A stretch of 64,000 bases of DNA from Microcella pacifica (GTDB lineage: Bacteria > Actinomycetota > Actinomycetes > Actinomycetales > Microbacteriaceae): the NCBI RefSeq assembly GCF_009371975.2, contig NZ_VIKT02000014.1, positions 1-64,000 of the forward strand, read 5' to 3'. The notes beneath the pieces were generated by a model. That model was not told the DNA's origin and did not search any database. It saw only the letters and a list, made by a program, of their open reading frames with translations. The position numbers were made by a program, and so were the translations under genes. Positions 43,780-53,130 of this stretch are shown piece after piece. Position 1 is the first letter of the stretch. The number at the start of each line of letters is the position of its first letter.

Positions 43780-45108
43780 TTGGTTCAGTCCACGGCCACG
43801 AAGCTCAGCCCCACCCGCGTCAAGCTCGCCATCACGGTGACACCGGAAGAGCTGAAGCCGAGCATCGAGCACGCCTATAAGCACATCGCCGAGTCGGTGA
43901 CGATTCCCGGCTTCCGCAAGGGGAAGGTGCCGCCGCCCATCATCGACCAGCGCGTCGGTCGTGGTGAGGTGCTCAACCACGCTGTCAGCGAGGGTCTCGA
44001 CAAGTTCTACCGCGACGCGATCGCCGAGCAGGGCTTGCGGGCCCTCGGCCGCCCGAGCGCCGACGTGAAGGAGTGGCCGAGCGAGAAGGACTTCTCCGGC
44101 GACCTGCAGGTCGAGGTCGAGGTCGACGTGCGGCCCGAGTTCGACATCCCCGCCTATGACGGCATGACGATCGAGGTCGAGGCGACCGAAGTCAGCGACG
44201 AGGAGGTCGAGGAGGAGCTGCAGAACCTGCGCAGCCGCTTCGGCACGCTCGTGACCGTGGACCGCCCGGCGACGACCGGCGACTTCGTGCAGCTCGACCT
44301 CGTCGCGAGCGTCGAGGGCAACACGGTCGACACCGCCAGCTCCATCTCCTACGAGGTGGGCTCGGGCGAGCTCATCGAGGGCATCGACGAGGCCGTCGAG
44401 TCGCTCACCGCGGGCGAGACGACCACGTTCGAGTCGAAGCTGCTCGGCGGCGAGCACGAAGGCAAGATGGCGCAGATCGAGGTCACCATCCAGTCGGTGA
44501 AGGAGCGCGAGCTTCCCGAGGCTGACGATGACTTCGCGCAGATCGCGAGCCAGTTCGACACGATCGGCGAGATGAAGGATGACCTGCGCACGCAGCTCGC
44601 CCAGCAGAAGTCGTTCGGCCAGGGTGCTGAGGCACGCGACAAGCTGCTCGCGGCGATGCTCGAGCAGGTCGAGATTCCCGTTCCGGACTCGCTCATCGAG
44701 GGCGAAGTGCACCGCCACCTCGAGAACGAGGACCGCCTCGAGGACGACGCGCACCGCGCCGAGGTCACCGAGTCGACGACGACGACGTTCCGCAACCAGA
44801 TCTTCCTCGACGCTCTCGCCGAGAAGGAGGAGGTCAAGGTCAGCCAGGACGAGCTCACCCAGTACCTCATCCAGGGTGCGCAGCAGTACAACATGGAGCC
44901 CGGCGAGTTCATCAAGATCCTCGACCAGAACGGGCAGATCCCCGGCATGGTCGGCGAGGTCGCCCGCTCGAAGGCGCTCTCCGTCGCCCTCAGCAAGGTC
45001 AGCGTCGTCGACTCGAAGGGCAAGCCCGTCGATCTGACCGCATTCACGGCGGCCGCGACCGCGCCCGTCGCCGAGAGCGGCGACGACCACGAGGGGCACG
45101 ACCACTAG
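43780..45108 (+). CDS. tig: Trigger factor chaperone
   Basis: A 442-residue ribosome-bound chaperone and peptidyl-prolyl isomerase that meets nascent chains at the exit tunnel. The ribosome-docking signature [12 protein letters not shown] lies at about 44-55, the FKBP-like PPIase domain at about 160-240 ([10 protein letters not shown]) and the C-terminal chaperone arms after. The acidic His-rich tail ends GHDH. The start codon is TTG at 43780, with AGGAG upstream at good spacing; no nearby ATG fits the conserved N-terminus. A terminator separates it from clpP1. Confidence 0.96.
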   Translation: MVQSTATKLSPTRVKLAITVTPEELKPSIEHAYKHIAESVTIPGFRKGKVPPPIIDQRVGRGEVLNHAVSEGLDKFYRDAIAEQGLRALGRPSADVKEWPSEKDFSGDLQVEVEVDVRPEFDIPAYDGMTIEVEATEVSDEEVEEELQNLRSRFGTLVTVDRPATTGDFVQLDLVASVEGNTVDTASSISYEVGSGELIEGIDEAVESLTAGETTTFESKLLGGEHEGKMAQIEVTIQSVKERELPEADDDFAQIASQFDTIGEMKDDLRTQLAQQKSFGQGAEARDKLLAAMLEQVEIPVPDSLIEGEVHRHLENEDRLEDDAHRAEVTESTTTTFRNQIFLDALAEKEEVKVSQDELTQYLIQGAQQYNMEPGEFIKILDQNGQIPGMVGEVARSKALSVALSKVSVVDSKGKPVDLTAFTAAATAPVAESGDDHEGHDH

Positions 45109-45133
45109 TAGTCACCTCCGCGCGCAGCGCGGT

Positions 45134-45172
45134 CACGAGGGGCTCGGCGCCGCAGGTGCCGGGCCCCTCGTG
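45134..45172 (+). terminator. 18-bp terminator hairpin after tig
   Basis: CACGAGGGGC pairs perfectly with GCCCCTCGTG, continued by eight inner pairs of which two are G-T wobbles, around a 3-nt loop. No T-tract follows. Confidence 0.75.
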
Positions 45173-45245
45173 CATCCCGAACCCGGCGCAGGCGCGCCGC
45201 TCTCTGCCCACGGCGAACATGACGGATGCGGCGGGCCGCCTCGCG

Positions 45246-45251
45246 TAGATT
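45246..45251 (+). promoter_or_regulatory. -10 box TAGATT of the clpP1-clpP2 operon
   Basis: TAGATT lies 30 bases before the clpP1 ATG and is followed by an AGGAG ribosome-binding site at 45270-45274. A GCGAAC half-site (45213-45218), upstream of the -35 position, resembles half of the ClgR operator known to activate clp genes in other actinobacteria; the other half-site is degenerate. Confidence 0.45.
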
Positions 45252-45281
45252 CGAAGCACGAGACGAACAGGAGCTCCCCAC

Positions 45282-45872
45282 ATGGCCGAACCGACACTGC
45301 CCAACAGTGTTTTTGACCGACTGCTCAAAGACCGCATCATCTGGCTCGGGTCAGAGGTGCGCGATGAGAATGCCAACGAGATCGCCGCGAAGCTGCTCTT
45401 GCTCGCCGCGGAGGACCCTGACAAAGACATCTACCTCTACATCAACTCGCCCGGCGGCTCGGTCACCGCGGGCATGGCGATCTACGACACGATGCAGTTC
45501 GTTCCCAACGACATCGTCACCGTCGGCATCGGCATGGCCGCGTCGATGGGCCAGCTGCTGCTGACCTCCGGCACGAAGGGCAAGCGGTACATCACGCCCA
45601 ACGCGCGCGTGCTGCTGCACCAGCCGCACGGCGGCTTCGGCGGCACCTCGAGCGACATCCAGACGCAGGCGCAGCTCATCAACGACATGAAGACGCGCCT
45701 CGCCGAGATCACCGCCGAGCAGACCGGCAAGACGGTCGAGCAGATCAACAAGGACGGCGACCGCGACCGCTGGTTCAGCGCGCAGCAGGCCCTCGAGTAC
45801 GGCTTCGTCGACCACATCCGCTCCTCCGCGAGCGACGTCGTCGGCGGCGGCGGCACCGAGCACGGCAAGTAA
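45282..45872 (+). CDS. clpP1: ATP-dependent Clp protease proteolytic subunit 1
   Basis: A 196-residue serine peptidase subunit, one of two paralogues that form a mixed two-ring tetradecamer with ClpX or ClpC. Catalytic triad S88 (GMAASMGQ), H113 (LLHQPHGG) and D158 are visible, as is the [19 protein letters not shown] handle region. ATG at 45282 after AGGAG. clpP2 begins 18 bp downstream. In actinobacteria both subunits are usually needed for activity. Confidence 0.96.
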   Translation: MAEPTLPNSVFDRLLKDRIIWLGSEVRDENANEIAAKLLLLAAEDPDKDIYLYINSPGGSVTAGMAIYDTMQFVPNDIVTVGIGMAASMGQLLLTSGTKGKRYITPNARVLLHQPHGGFGGTSSDIQTQAQLINDMKTRLAEITAEQTGKTVEQINKDGDRDRWFSAQQALEYGFVDHIRSSASDVVGGGGTEHGK

Positions 45873-45890
45873 AGGACGGATACGGACACC

Positions 45891-46550
45891 ATGGACACGC
45901 CCACTTTCTCCGCAGGCCAGCCCGCCATGCCGAGCAGCCGCTACATCCTCCCCAGCTTCGAGGAGCGCACCGCCTACGGCTACAAGCGGCAGGACCCGTA
46001 CGCGAAGCTCTTCGAGGACCGCATCATCTTCCTCGGCGTGCAGGTCGACGACGCGTCGGCCGACGATGTCATGGCGCAGCTGCTCGTGCTCGAGTCTCAG
46101 GACCCCGACCGCGACATCGTCATGTACATCAACAGCCCCGGCGGCTCGTTCACGGCCATGACGGCGATCTACGACACGATGCAGTACATCCGCCCGGAGA
46201 TCCAGACGGTCGTGCTCGGTCAGGCCGCCTCGGCCGCGGCCGTGCTGCTCGCGGCGGGCTCACCGGGCAAGCGCCTCGCTCTGCCCAACGCGCGCGTGCT
46301 CATCCACCAGCCTGCAACGGGCGACGCCGGCCGCGGCCAGGCGAGCGACATCGAGATTCAGGCGCGCGAGATCGCCCGCCTGCGCGAGTGGCTGGAGGAG
46401 ACTCTCTCGAAGCACTCCAACAAGACGGTCGAAGAGGTCAACAAGGACATCGACCGCGACAAGATCCTCATCGCGCAGGAGGCGCTCGAGTACGGTCTCA
46501 TCGACCAGGTGCTCACGAGCCGCAAGAACCAGCCGGCCCTCGCCTCGTAA
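45891..46550 (+). CDS. clpP2: ATP-dependent Clp protease proteolytic subunit 2
   Basis: A 219-residue paralogue of ClpP1 with a longer N-terminal extension (about 35 residues). Catalytic S114 ([10 protein letters not shown]), H139 (VLIHQPAT) and D186 are present, with the typical [22 protein letters not shown] block. In characterised actinobacteria ClpP2 is the ring that docks the ATPase. It follows clpP1 by 18 bp and is followed by a strong bidirectional terminator instead of clpX, which lies about 2.3 kb away. Confidence 0.96.
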   Translation: MDTPTFSAGQPAMPSSRYILPSFEERTAYGYKRQDPYAKLFEDRIIFLGVQVDDASADDVMAQLLVLESQDPDRDIVMYINSPGGSFTAMTAIYDTMQYIRPEIQTVVLGQAASAAAVLLAAGSPGKRLALPNARVLIHQPATGDAGRGQASDIEIQAREIARLREWLEETLSKHSNKTVEEVNKDIDRDKILIAQEALEYGLIDQVLTSRKNQPALAS

Positions 46551-46568
46551 CGAGGCGTCGCCACGAGC

Positions 46569-46610
46569 GCGGGCCCCGCATCCCTGGATATTTCGGGATG
46601 CGGGGCTCGC
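46569..46610. terminator. 16-bp bidirectional terminator hairpin
   Basis: GCCCCGCATCCC and GGGATGCGGGGC pair perfectly, with four further outer pairs (one G-T). It lies between the convergent clpP2 and copC-like stops and can serve both. The loop is AT-richer; no T-tail. Confidence 0.8.
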
Positions 46611-46627
46611 CTCGTTCTGCGGCTCAG

Positions 46628-47215
46628 TCAGCCGCGCCGGCGACGCGCCAGCCACACGGCGACGCCTGCGCCGACCGCGAGCAGCACGATCACGCCGCCG
46701 ATGACGGCGACCGTGCCGAGCACGGCGGCCGACTCGTCGCCGGTTGCCGGGTCCTCGCCGCCGCTCGCCGCCGCGGGCTCCTCGCCGCACGTGGGCGGCA
46801 CCGGCGCACCGGCGCTCGCCTCCGCGCCCGCTGCGGGCTCGTAGCGGAACTCGAGCGTGTCGGACAGAGTGTGGCCGTCGGCCGAGACGTACTGGAAGGC
46901 CATCGTGTAGTCCCCGGCCTCGCCGAGCGCCGCAGGTGTCGACATCGACGGGCCGCCCACGTCGACGCAGCCGTCGCCGTAGAAGAGCCCGCTGCCGTCG
47001 GTCACCTGGATCGCGAACCCCGCGCCCTCGCCTCCCACGTCGAGCATCGCCTCGTTCGTCGTCACGACGAAGAACTCGGGAACCTCGGTGAGGGTCTCGC
47101 CCTCCTCGGGCGTCGTCGACACGACGGCGTTGTGGGCTGAGGCGGGCAGGGCGGACCCCGCCACGAGGGCGAGGCCCAGCCCGAGAGATGCCAGGGGAGC
47201 GGAAGCGCGGCGCAT
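46628..47215 (-). CDS. CopC-domain copper-binding protein with C-terminal membrane anchor
   Basis: A 195-residue exported copper-resistance protein. The signal peptide ends ASA, so the mature protein begins HNAVVSTTPEEGETL, with an N-terminal His typical of CopC copper sites. SADGHTLSDTLEFRY near residue 115 holds the second conserved His. A Gly/Asp-rich linker and a C-terminal transmembrane helix with an RRRRG stop anchor it outside the membrane. It starts 3 bp after the YcnI gene stop, so both are made together. Confidence 0.92.
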   Translation of the reverse strand: MRRASAPLASLGLGLALVAGSALPASAHNAVVSTTPEEGETLTEVPEFFVVTTNEAMLDVGGEGAGFAIQVTDGSGLFYGDGCVDVGGPSMSTPAALGEAGDYTMAFQYVSADGHTLSDTLEFRYEPAAGAEASAGAPVPPTCGEEPAAASGGEDPATGDESAAVLGTVAVIGGVIVLLAVGAGVAVWLARRRRG

Positions 47216-47218
47216 CGT

Positions 47219-47929
47219 CTACTGCCCCGCGGTCGTGCGCGCGGTGCGGCGGGTGAGGATCGCCGCGGTGATGCCGCCGGCGCCGATGAGGATGCCGAGG
47301 GCGCCGAGCACGCGGGCGAGCACGTCGGGCTGCGTGGTGCTCGCGACAGCCTCCGACTCCGTTCCCGCGGTCTCCGCGGTCGTCTCCTCCGCGTCGCTGT
47401 GGCTGCCGCCGTGGGCGTCGCCCGTGGAGGCGGCAAGGGTCACGAGCGGAGCATCCTCGCCCTCCCACACAGCAGTGCCCTCGTCGCACGTCTGCGTGAC
47501 CGGGAACTCGACCGTGTCGCCGGCCTCCCCGTCGGGCAGCCGCAGGGAGAGCTCGAACGCGTCGCGGAAGCCGTCCTCCAGGCCGCCCGTCGTCGAGGTG
47601 TAGACGATCTGGCCGATGCGCTCCGTGACCGGCTCGGCGCCTTCGGCCGCCTCGAGCGGCTCGTCGAGCGGCACCATGACCTTTTCGACGCTCCACAGCG
47701 GGTTGATGCTCGGCGTGACGCTCGGGATCGACTCGGGAATGTCGATCGTCACGACCTGCGTGGGCGATCCCTCGCAGCCGTGCGGCACCGAGAAGGTGAC
47801 GACGGTGTAGGAGCCGGCGGCGTCGCTCGTGGCGGTCGCCGAGACGTGCGCCTGGGCGGCGACCGGTGCGGCGAGGGCGAGCAGGCCGCCCGCGAGTGCG
47901 GCGGCGGTGATGCGGGTGCGGTTCTTCAT
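47219..47929 (-). CDS. YcnI family copper-binding membrane protein (DUF1775)
   Basis: A 236-residue exported protein. Signal peptide cleavage after AQA would expose His-Val-Ser, the N-terminal copper ligand of YcnI proteins. The DUF1775 fold follows (VVTFSVPHGCEGSPT, NPLWSVEK, FPVTQTCDEG), with two conserved cysteines. A Thr/Ala-rich linker and a C-terminal transmembrane helix end the protein. ATG 47929 with AAGGAC upstream. Middle gene of the copper cluster; it likely passes Cu to or from the CopC-like protein. Confidence 0.92.
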   Translation of the reverse strand: MKNRTRITAAALAGGLLALAAPVAAQAHVSATATSDAAGSYTVVTFSVPHGCEGSPTQVVTIDIPESIPSVTPSINPLWSVEKVMVPLDEPLEAAEGAEPVTERIGQIVYTSTTGGLEDGFRDAFELSLRLPDGEAGDTVEFPVTQTCDEGTAVWEGEDAPLVTLAASTGDAHGGSHSDAEETTAETAGTESEAVASTTQPDVLARVLGALGILIGAGGITAAILTRRTARTTAGQ

Positions 47930-48048
47930 GGTGGGTCCTTGTCTGAGAGAAAGTGTCTGAGAGTGAGTGGGCGCGCGCTCGGATGTGCTCGACGGCACAG
48001 CAGTGAGCGGGTCAGGCGCCGGAAGGAGTGTCTGCGGAGGGTGCCGCG

Positions 48049-48675
48049 CTAGACGGCGGCGAGGGCGGGCGGTCCGCGCCGCAGTTCGAGGCACTGAAGG
48101 ATGCCGCCGAGGCGGGGCAGCACGAGTGCCGCGGGGGCGAGGCGCGGCGTGCGGGGCAGCGGCACGGCGGCGGGAGCATCCCGCAGCAGGGCGGCGACCC
48201 GCAGGGCCAGCGAGCGCACGACGCGGGTGATCGCGTCGAGGCCGAAGCGTACGAGCAGGAAGGCGACCGCGCCGGCCGCGACGTGGGTGAGCGCCATCGG
48301 CAGGCTTGCCGCACCGTGCGTGGCGACCGCGGGGCTCGCGAGGGAGAGGGGTGCGGTGTGCGCGGCGTGGGCGCCGGCTGAGCTGGCCACGCCTGTGCCG
48401 GCGGCAGCGCCGGCGAAGAACGAGAACAGGCTGTGGAAGATCGCCTGATCGATCGCGACCCCGATGAGGATGCGCGGGCTCGAAGGTCGCGCACCGATCA
48501 CGAACATGCCCACCAGGCCGGACACCACGAGTGCCGTGGCGAGAGCGGCGGTCGACGGCGTGCCGCCCCCGCCGAGAGCGTGCGCGGCGCCGGCGATGAC
48601 CGTCGCGACGACGCCGACGAGCCACGACGCGGCCACGCGACTGCGTCGCGCGGCGAGACGATCGTGGGTGCTCAT
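48049..48675 (-). CDS. Small polytopic membrane protein of the copper cluster
   Basis: A 208-residue membrane protein with four or five helices. Histidines occur near membrane ends (IFHSLF, GAHAAHTAP, ATHG, LTHVAA), suggesting metal contact. The hydrophilic C-terminus is basic and Pro-rich. It is the first gene of the cluster with YcnI and CopC proteins, 119 bp upstream of the former. TAGTCT lies 9 nt before its ATG on the minus strand. No named family recognised, but the location suggests a role in copper uptake or export. Confidence 0.77.
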   Translation of the reverse strand: MSTHDRLAARRSRVAASWLVGVVATVIAGAAHALGGGGTPSTAALATALVVSGLVGMFVIGARPSSPRILIGVAIDQAIFHSLFSFFAGAAAGTGVASSAGAHAAHTAPLSLASPAVATHGAASLPMALTHVAAGAVAFLLVRFGLDAITRVVRSLALRVAALLRDAPAAVPLPRTPRLAPAALVLPRLGGILQCLELRRGPPALAAV

Positions 48676-48834
48676 GACGGCTCCAGACTAGGTGACGAGG
48701 CTTGTGGCTCTGCTCAGCATTCGGAGGCCGGGGGCGCGGCGACGGGTCGGGCTCGGGGTCGACTTCCGGGTCGGTCTGGCGGGGCGCGACACCCGGGCGG
48801 GGAGAGGTGCGCGCACATCGTCGGTGCCGAGGGT

Positions 48835-48840
48835 TAGGCT
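48835..48840 (+). promoter_or_regulatory. -10 box TAGGCT of clpX
   Basis: TAGGCT lies 30 bases before the clpX GTG, leaving a short leader that contains GGAAGGGG. Upstream, 48718-48808 is unusually G-rich, with several GGG tracts, but holds no other feature I can name. Confidence 0.45.
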
Positions 48841-48870
48841 CGATGCACGTACGCACGGAAGGGGGGCCCC

Positions 48871-50151
<1,281 letters not shown>

Positions 50152-50168
50152 TTCGCAGGTGGCGCGGC

Positions 50169-50174
50169 TACTCT
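50169..50174 (+). promoter_or_regulatory. -10 box TACTCT of the PNPOx-like gene
   Basis: TACTCT ends 6 nt before the ATG at 50181. Candidate leaderless start; lies just after the clpX stop. Confidence 0.45.
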
Positions 50175-50180
50175 GACGCC

Positions 50181-50702
50181 ATGAGCGACTCGTTGCGCGA
50201 CCGGTTGCGGGCCCTGCCCGACTTTCCCGACGACCTGCCGATCTTCGACCCGACGCGGGCGCCGGCCTCGGCCGAGGACCTGTTCCTCGAGTGGCTCGAC
50301 GAGGCCCTGCACTTCGGCGTGCACCAGCCGCACGCGTGCACGCTCTCCACGGCCGGGCCCACGGGCCACGTCACGGCTCGCACCCTCATCCTCAAAGACC
50401 TCAGCGAAGGCCAGTGGGTGTTCGCGGGCGCACGGTCCACACGCAAGGGCATCGACCTGGCCGCCAACCCCTACGCCGCGTTGACCTTCTACTGGCCGCA
50501 GCGGGGGCGACAGGTGCGCGTGACCGGCGAGGTCGAAGAGCTGCCCAGCGAGGTCGCCGCCGCCGACTGGGCCGCCCGACCCGCCGTCACCGAGCCGCAC
50601 AACCACGACTGGGCCGCGTGGGCCCTGCAGCCCTCCGAGGTCGAGTTCTGGCAGGCCCGCGCCGACCGCCAGCACGTGCGGCACTGGTACCCCGCGCGCT
50701 GA
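50181..50702 (+). CDS. Pyridoxamine 5'-phosphate oxidase-like FMN protein
   Basis: A 173-residue split-barrel flavoprotein. TLSTAGPTGHVTARTLILKD and STRKGIDLAANPYAALTFYWPQRGRQVRVTG match PdxH blocks that bind FMN and pyridoxamine phosphate, and the C-terminal WQARADRQHVRHWYPAR resembles the PdxH end. It is shorter than PdxH (about 215), lacking part of the N-terminal extension and of the C-terminal region. It may oxidise pyridoxamine/pyridoxine phosphate or be an F420/FMN-type relative. About 118 bp without features follow. Confidence 0.85.
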   Translation: MSDSLRDRLRALPDFPDDLPIFDPTRAPASAEDLFLEWLDEALHFGVHQPHACTLSTAGPTGHVTARTLILKDLSEGQWVFAGARSTRKGIDLAANPYAALTFYWPQRGRQVRVTGEVEELPSEVAAADWAARPAVTEPHNHDWAAWALQPSEVEFWQARADRQHVRHWYPAR

Positions 50703-50820
50703 GCGCACCTCTGGTCGCGCCGAGCCGCCGTGCCGCGTGCGCTGAGCCCGCCCACGGTCGCGCGCGCATGATCCCGGTCTCGAGGGTGGGAATGTCGGTG
50801 GTCGATGCTGGACTATCGGC

Positions 50821-52122
50821 ATGACGATGACGGTGGACGAGCGGAACGCGAGCGACTCGCGTCTCGACGCGCTGCTTGACGAACTCATCGAGCTGGAGGT
50901 GCGGGAGGCACGCATCGCGGAGCGCCGAGCCGCCCTTGTTGCAGACGTGAGCGCGGTCATCTCCCATGTCGAGGGCGCTGGTGCCTCATCGACCGGTGCT
51001 GCGGGCTGGAGTCCTGAGGTCGTTGCCCGGCGCACCACCGCTGCTGAACTCGCTGCAGCACTGCGTGTCTCCGAGCGGACCGCGACGACGCTGCTCGAGC
51101 AGGCACGCACTCTGCGCGCCGACCTTCCTGCGACTCGCCAGGCACTCGCCGACGGTCGAATCACGTATCGTCACGCCTCGATTCTCATCGACCAGGCGTG
51201 GTCGCTTCCCGCCGAGGTTCGCGCCGAGTTCGAGGCCGCGGCGCTGACCGCGGCCGAGAGCCGCACGCCTGAGCGGTTTCGGCAGCGAGCCCGTGTGATC
51301 CGCGAACGGGTTCATCCCGACTCCATCGAGATGCGCCGCACCGCGGCCGTGGAGTCACGGCATGTAGCGGTGGAGCCCGCGCGCGACGGCATGGCCTGGT
51401 TGACCGCCTACCTGCCCGCTGAGCAGGCTCAGAGCATCTACGCACGGCTCACGCACATCGCACGGTCCCTCGAGACGGGCGAAGGCCTCGCCGCCCATGA
51501 CGCCGAGCCCGCGGCTTCCCGCGGTGTGAGCGACGGTCGCACCCTCGCGCAGCGGCGCGCCGACGCGTTCGCCGACCTCCTCATCGACGGCGTCGTGGCT
51601 GAGACAGCGCTGGGTCAGGGTATTCGCGCGCAGATTCTCGTGACTGTGCCGGTGCTCTCTCTTCTCGACCGCTCAGGCAGCACGCCGTCCGATGCTCCCG
51701 CCGAACTCGAGGGCTATGGCCCGATCGACGACGAGACTGCCCGTCGACTCGCCGCGCACGCTCCCTCGTTCACGCGACTTCTGACCCATCCCGAGACGGG
51801 GGCGGTGCTCTCCGTCGGTCGCGATCGCTACACGGTGCCGGCAGACCTCAAGCTGTGGCTGAGAGTGCGCGACGGTACCTGCAGGTTCCCCGGCTGCGGT
51901 CGAGGCGCATCGACCTCCGACCTCGACCATACGATCGACTGGCAGCACGGTGGCCGGTCCGATCACGACAATCTCGCACACCTGTGCCCCGCGCATCATC
52001 GGCTCAAGCACCACACGCGATGGGCAGTCAGGCACTCGAGCGACGGCGTGCTGCAGTGGCGCGCTCCGAGTGGGCGCGAGTATGCGACGCGCCCTGAGCG
52101 AGACCTGCGCGTGCCCGCGTAG
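50821..52122 (+). CDS. DUF222/HNH endonuclease-domain protein (13E12 repeat family)
   Basis: A 433-residue protein with an N-terminal helical DUF222 domain (about 15-290) and a C-terminal HNH nuclease fold. The HNH part shows CRFPGCG, DLDHTIDWQHGG and NLAHLCPAHHRLKH, which hold the two zinc-binding Cys pairs and the catalytic His. This family occurs in many copies in actinobacteria and is suspected to be mobile or phage-linked; its role is unknown. ATG 50821 has no clear ribosome-binding site. No target-site repeats or inverted ends were seen around it. Confidence 0.9.
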   Translation: MTMTVDERNASDSRLDALLDELIELEVREARIAERRAALVADVSAVISHVEGAGASSTGAAGWSPEVVARRTTAAELAAALRVSERTATTLLEQARTLRADLPATRQALADGRITYRHASILIDQAWSLPAEVRAEFEAAALTAAESRTPERFRQRARVIRERVHPDSIEMRRTAAVESRHVAVEPARDGMAWLTAYLPAEQAQSIYARLTHIARSLETGEGLAAHDAEPAASRGVSDGRTLAQRRADAFADLLIDGVVAETALGQGIRAQILVTVPVLSLLDRSGSTPSDAPAELEGYGPIDDETARRLAAHAPSFTRLLTHPETGAVLSVGRDRYTVPADLKLWLRVRDGTCRFPGCGRGASTSDLDHTIDWQHGGRSDHDNLAHLCPAHHRLKHHTRWAVRHSSDGVLQWRAPSGREYATRPERDLRVPA

Positions 52123-52206
52123 TGCGACTGCCCTCGCGCCGGGCGAACTCCATCGCGCAGAGCGCATTCCGCCGCCGCGCGCCAACCGCGTCTGGCCGCG
52201 CGCCGA

Positions 52207-52980
52207 CTAGCCCCAGCCGTGCCGGGCGCGCACCATGGCGAGTGCGTCGCGGGGAAACTCCGGTCTGTGACCTGCGACTGACTCCAACAGTTCGAGTAGG
52301 CGGCCCGCGAGCGCGACGTCGTCGAGCCTGAGCGCGTGAGCGAGCGACGTTGCCAGGTCGGGGTGGGTCAGCTCGACGCGGCGTCGAGGGTCGAGGTAGT
52401 CGGCGCGGTTGTCGACAGGGGAGAGCACGGCGACCGCCGTGAGCAGGTGCGTGACGGCGTCACCCCGGAGGAGTGCCGACGCGGCAAGCGCTTCACCGCG
52501 GCGGGCCTTGCCCGCACCGAGGTGCACCTTCGCGACGACGAGCGCGAGCGCGTCCGCGAGTGAGGCGTCCCGATTGCGCGGCGAGCGCGCAACGGCCCGT
52601 GCGACGGCCTCGGCGACACCGCCGCGGTCGAGGAGCACGTCGTGGTGGTGCACACTCCACTCGGCGAGCTCGTCGGGGCTCGCGACCCCGAACTCGATGA
52701 CGCGCCCATCGTCGAACACGAGCGTGCCGCCGCCGTGCCACTCGATGACGTCCAGAACGATGCGCTCAGCGTCGGGCAGCCACCACCGCTCGCGCCGCAC
52801 CTCCTCCTGACTCCCCGGAGAGGTGATGATCGCGAGGTCGTGGTCGCTCCACTCGTCGACCCGGTGTATCTCGGCGGTGGAGCCCATGTCGACGAGCCCG
52901 AGGATGCGGTCGTCGCCGACCAGTCGGTCGCGCACCGTCCACAGGTACTGCTCGAAGAGTTCGCGGGTGCAGGCGGTCAT
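52207..52980 (-). CDS. Nucleotidyltransferase-fold protein (aminoglycoside adenylyltransferase-like)
   Basis: A 257-residue protein with the pol-beta-like nucleotidyltransferase motif GSTAEIHRVDEWSDHDLAII, giving the GS loop and the DxD metal ligands. A helical C-terminal half follows, as in antibiotic nucleotidyltransferases such as lincosamide or streptomycin enzymes. Whether it modifies a drug or a cellular molecule is unknown. AAGGAG before ATG 52980 sets the start. It diverges from the ROK regulator gene; four 16-bp repeats lie between. Confidence 0.8.
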   Translation of the reverse strand: MTACTRELFEQYLWTVRDRLVGDDRILGLVDMGSTAEIHRVDEWSDHDLAIITSPGSQEEVRRERWWLPDAERIVLDVIEWHGGGTLVFDDGRVIEFGVASPDELAEWSVHHHDVLLDRGGVAEAVARAVARSPRNRDASLADALALVVAKVHLGAGKARRGEALAASALLRGDAVTHLLTAVAVLSPVDNRADYLDPRRRVELTHPDLATSLAHALRLDDVALAGRLLELLESVAGHRPEFPRDALAMVRARHGWG

Positions 52981-53004
52981 AGGGACTCCTTCGTCGGGGC
53001 TGGT

Positions 53005-53068
53005 GCTGCCAGGCCGAGACGCTGCCAGGCCGAGACGCCGCCAGGGCGCGACGCCGCCAGGCAGAGCA
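53005..53068. repeat. Four tandem 16-bp repeats
   Basis: Copies begin at 53005, 53021, 53037 and 53053. The first two are identical (GCTGCCAGGCCGAGAC) and the last two diverge at three to five positions. They stop 4 bp before a TTGACA -35 hexamer. They could be binding-site repeats or a minisatellite; no spacers, so not a CRISPR. Confidence 0.85.
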
Positions 53069-53072
53069 CCGC

Positions 53073-53121
53073 TTGACATGCTTCGGTACTTCATTCTATG
53101 GTTTGTTTAGTCTTGAAGTAA
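53073..53121 (+). promoter_or_regulatory. Promoter and candidate ROK operator of the glucoside operon
   Basis: TTGACA (53073-53078) and TATGGT (53097-53102) are 18 bp apart, the best -35/-10 pair in the window. An imperfect dyad TTAGT-CTTGA-AGTAA (53107-53121) covers the expected transcription start and is a good candidate for autoregulation by the ROK protein. The area is AT-rich relative to its surroundings. Confidence 0.6.
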
Positions 53122-53130
53122 GGGGAATCA

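Noticed and set aside
48718-48808. G-quadruplex upstream of clpX
   Set aside because: Several GGG tracts exist but this is close to what 70 percent GC DNA gives by chance; no regular spacing.
50821-52122. Mobile element boundaries around the DUF222/HNH gene
   Set aside because: No inverted or direct repeats flank it, so only the gene is reported.
53005-53068. CRISPR-like repeat array
   Set aside because: The 16-bp units are directly adjacent without spacers.
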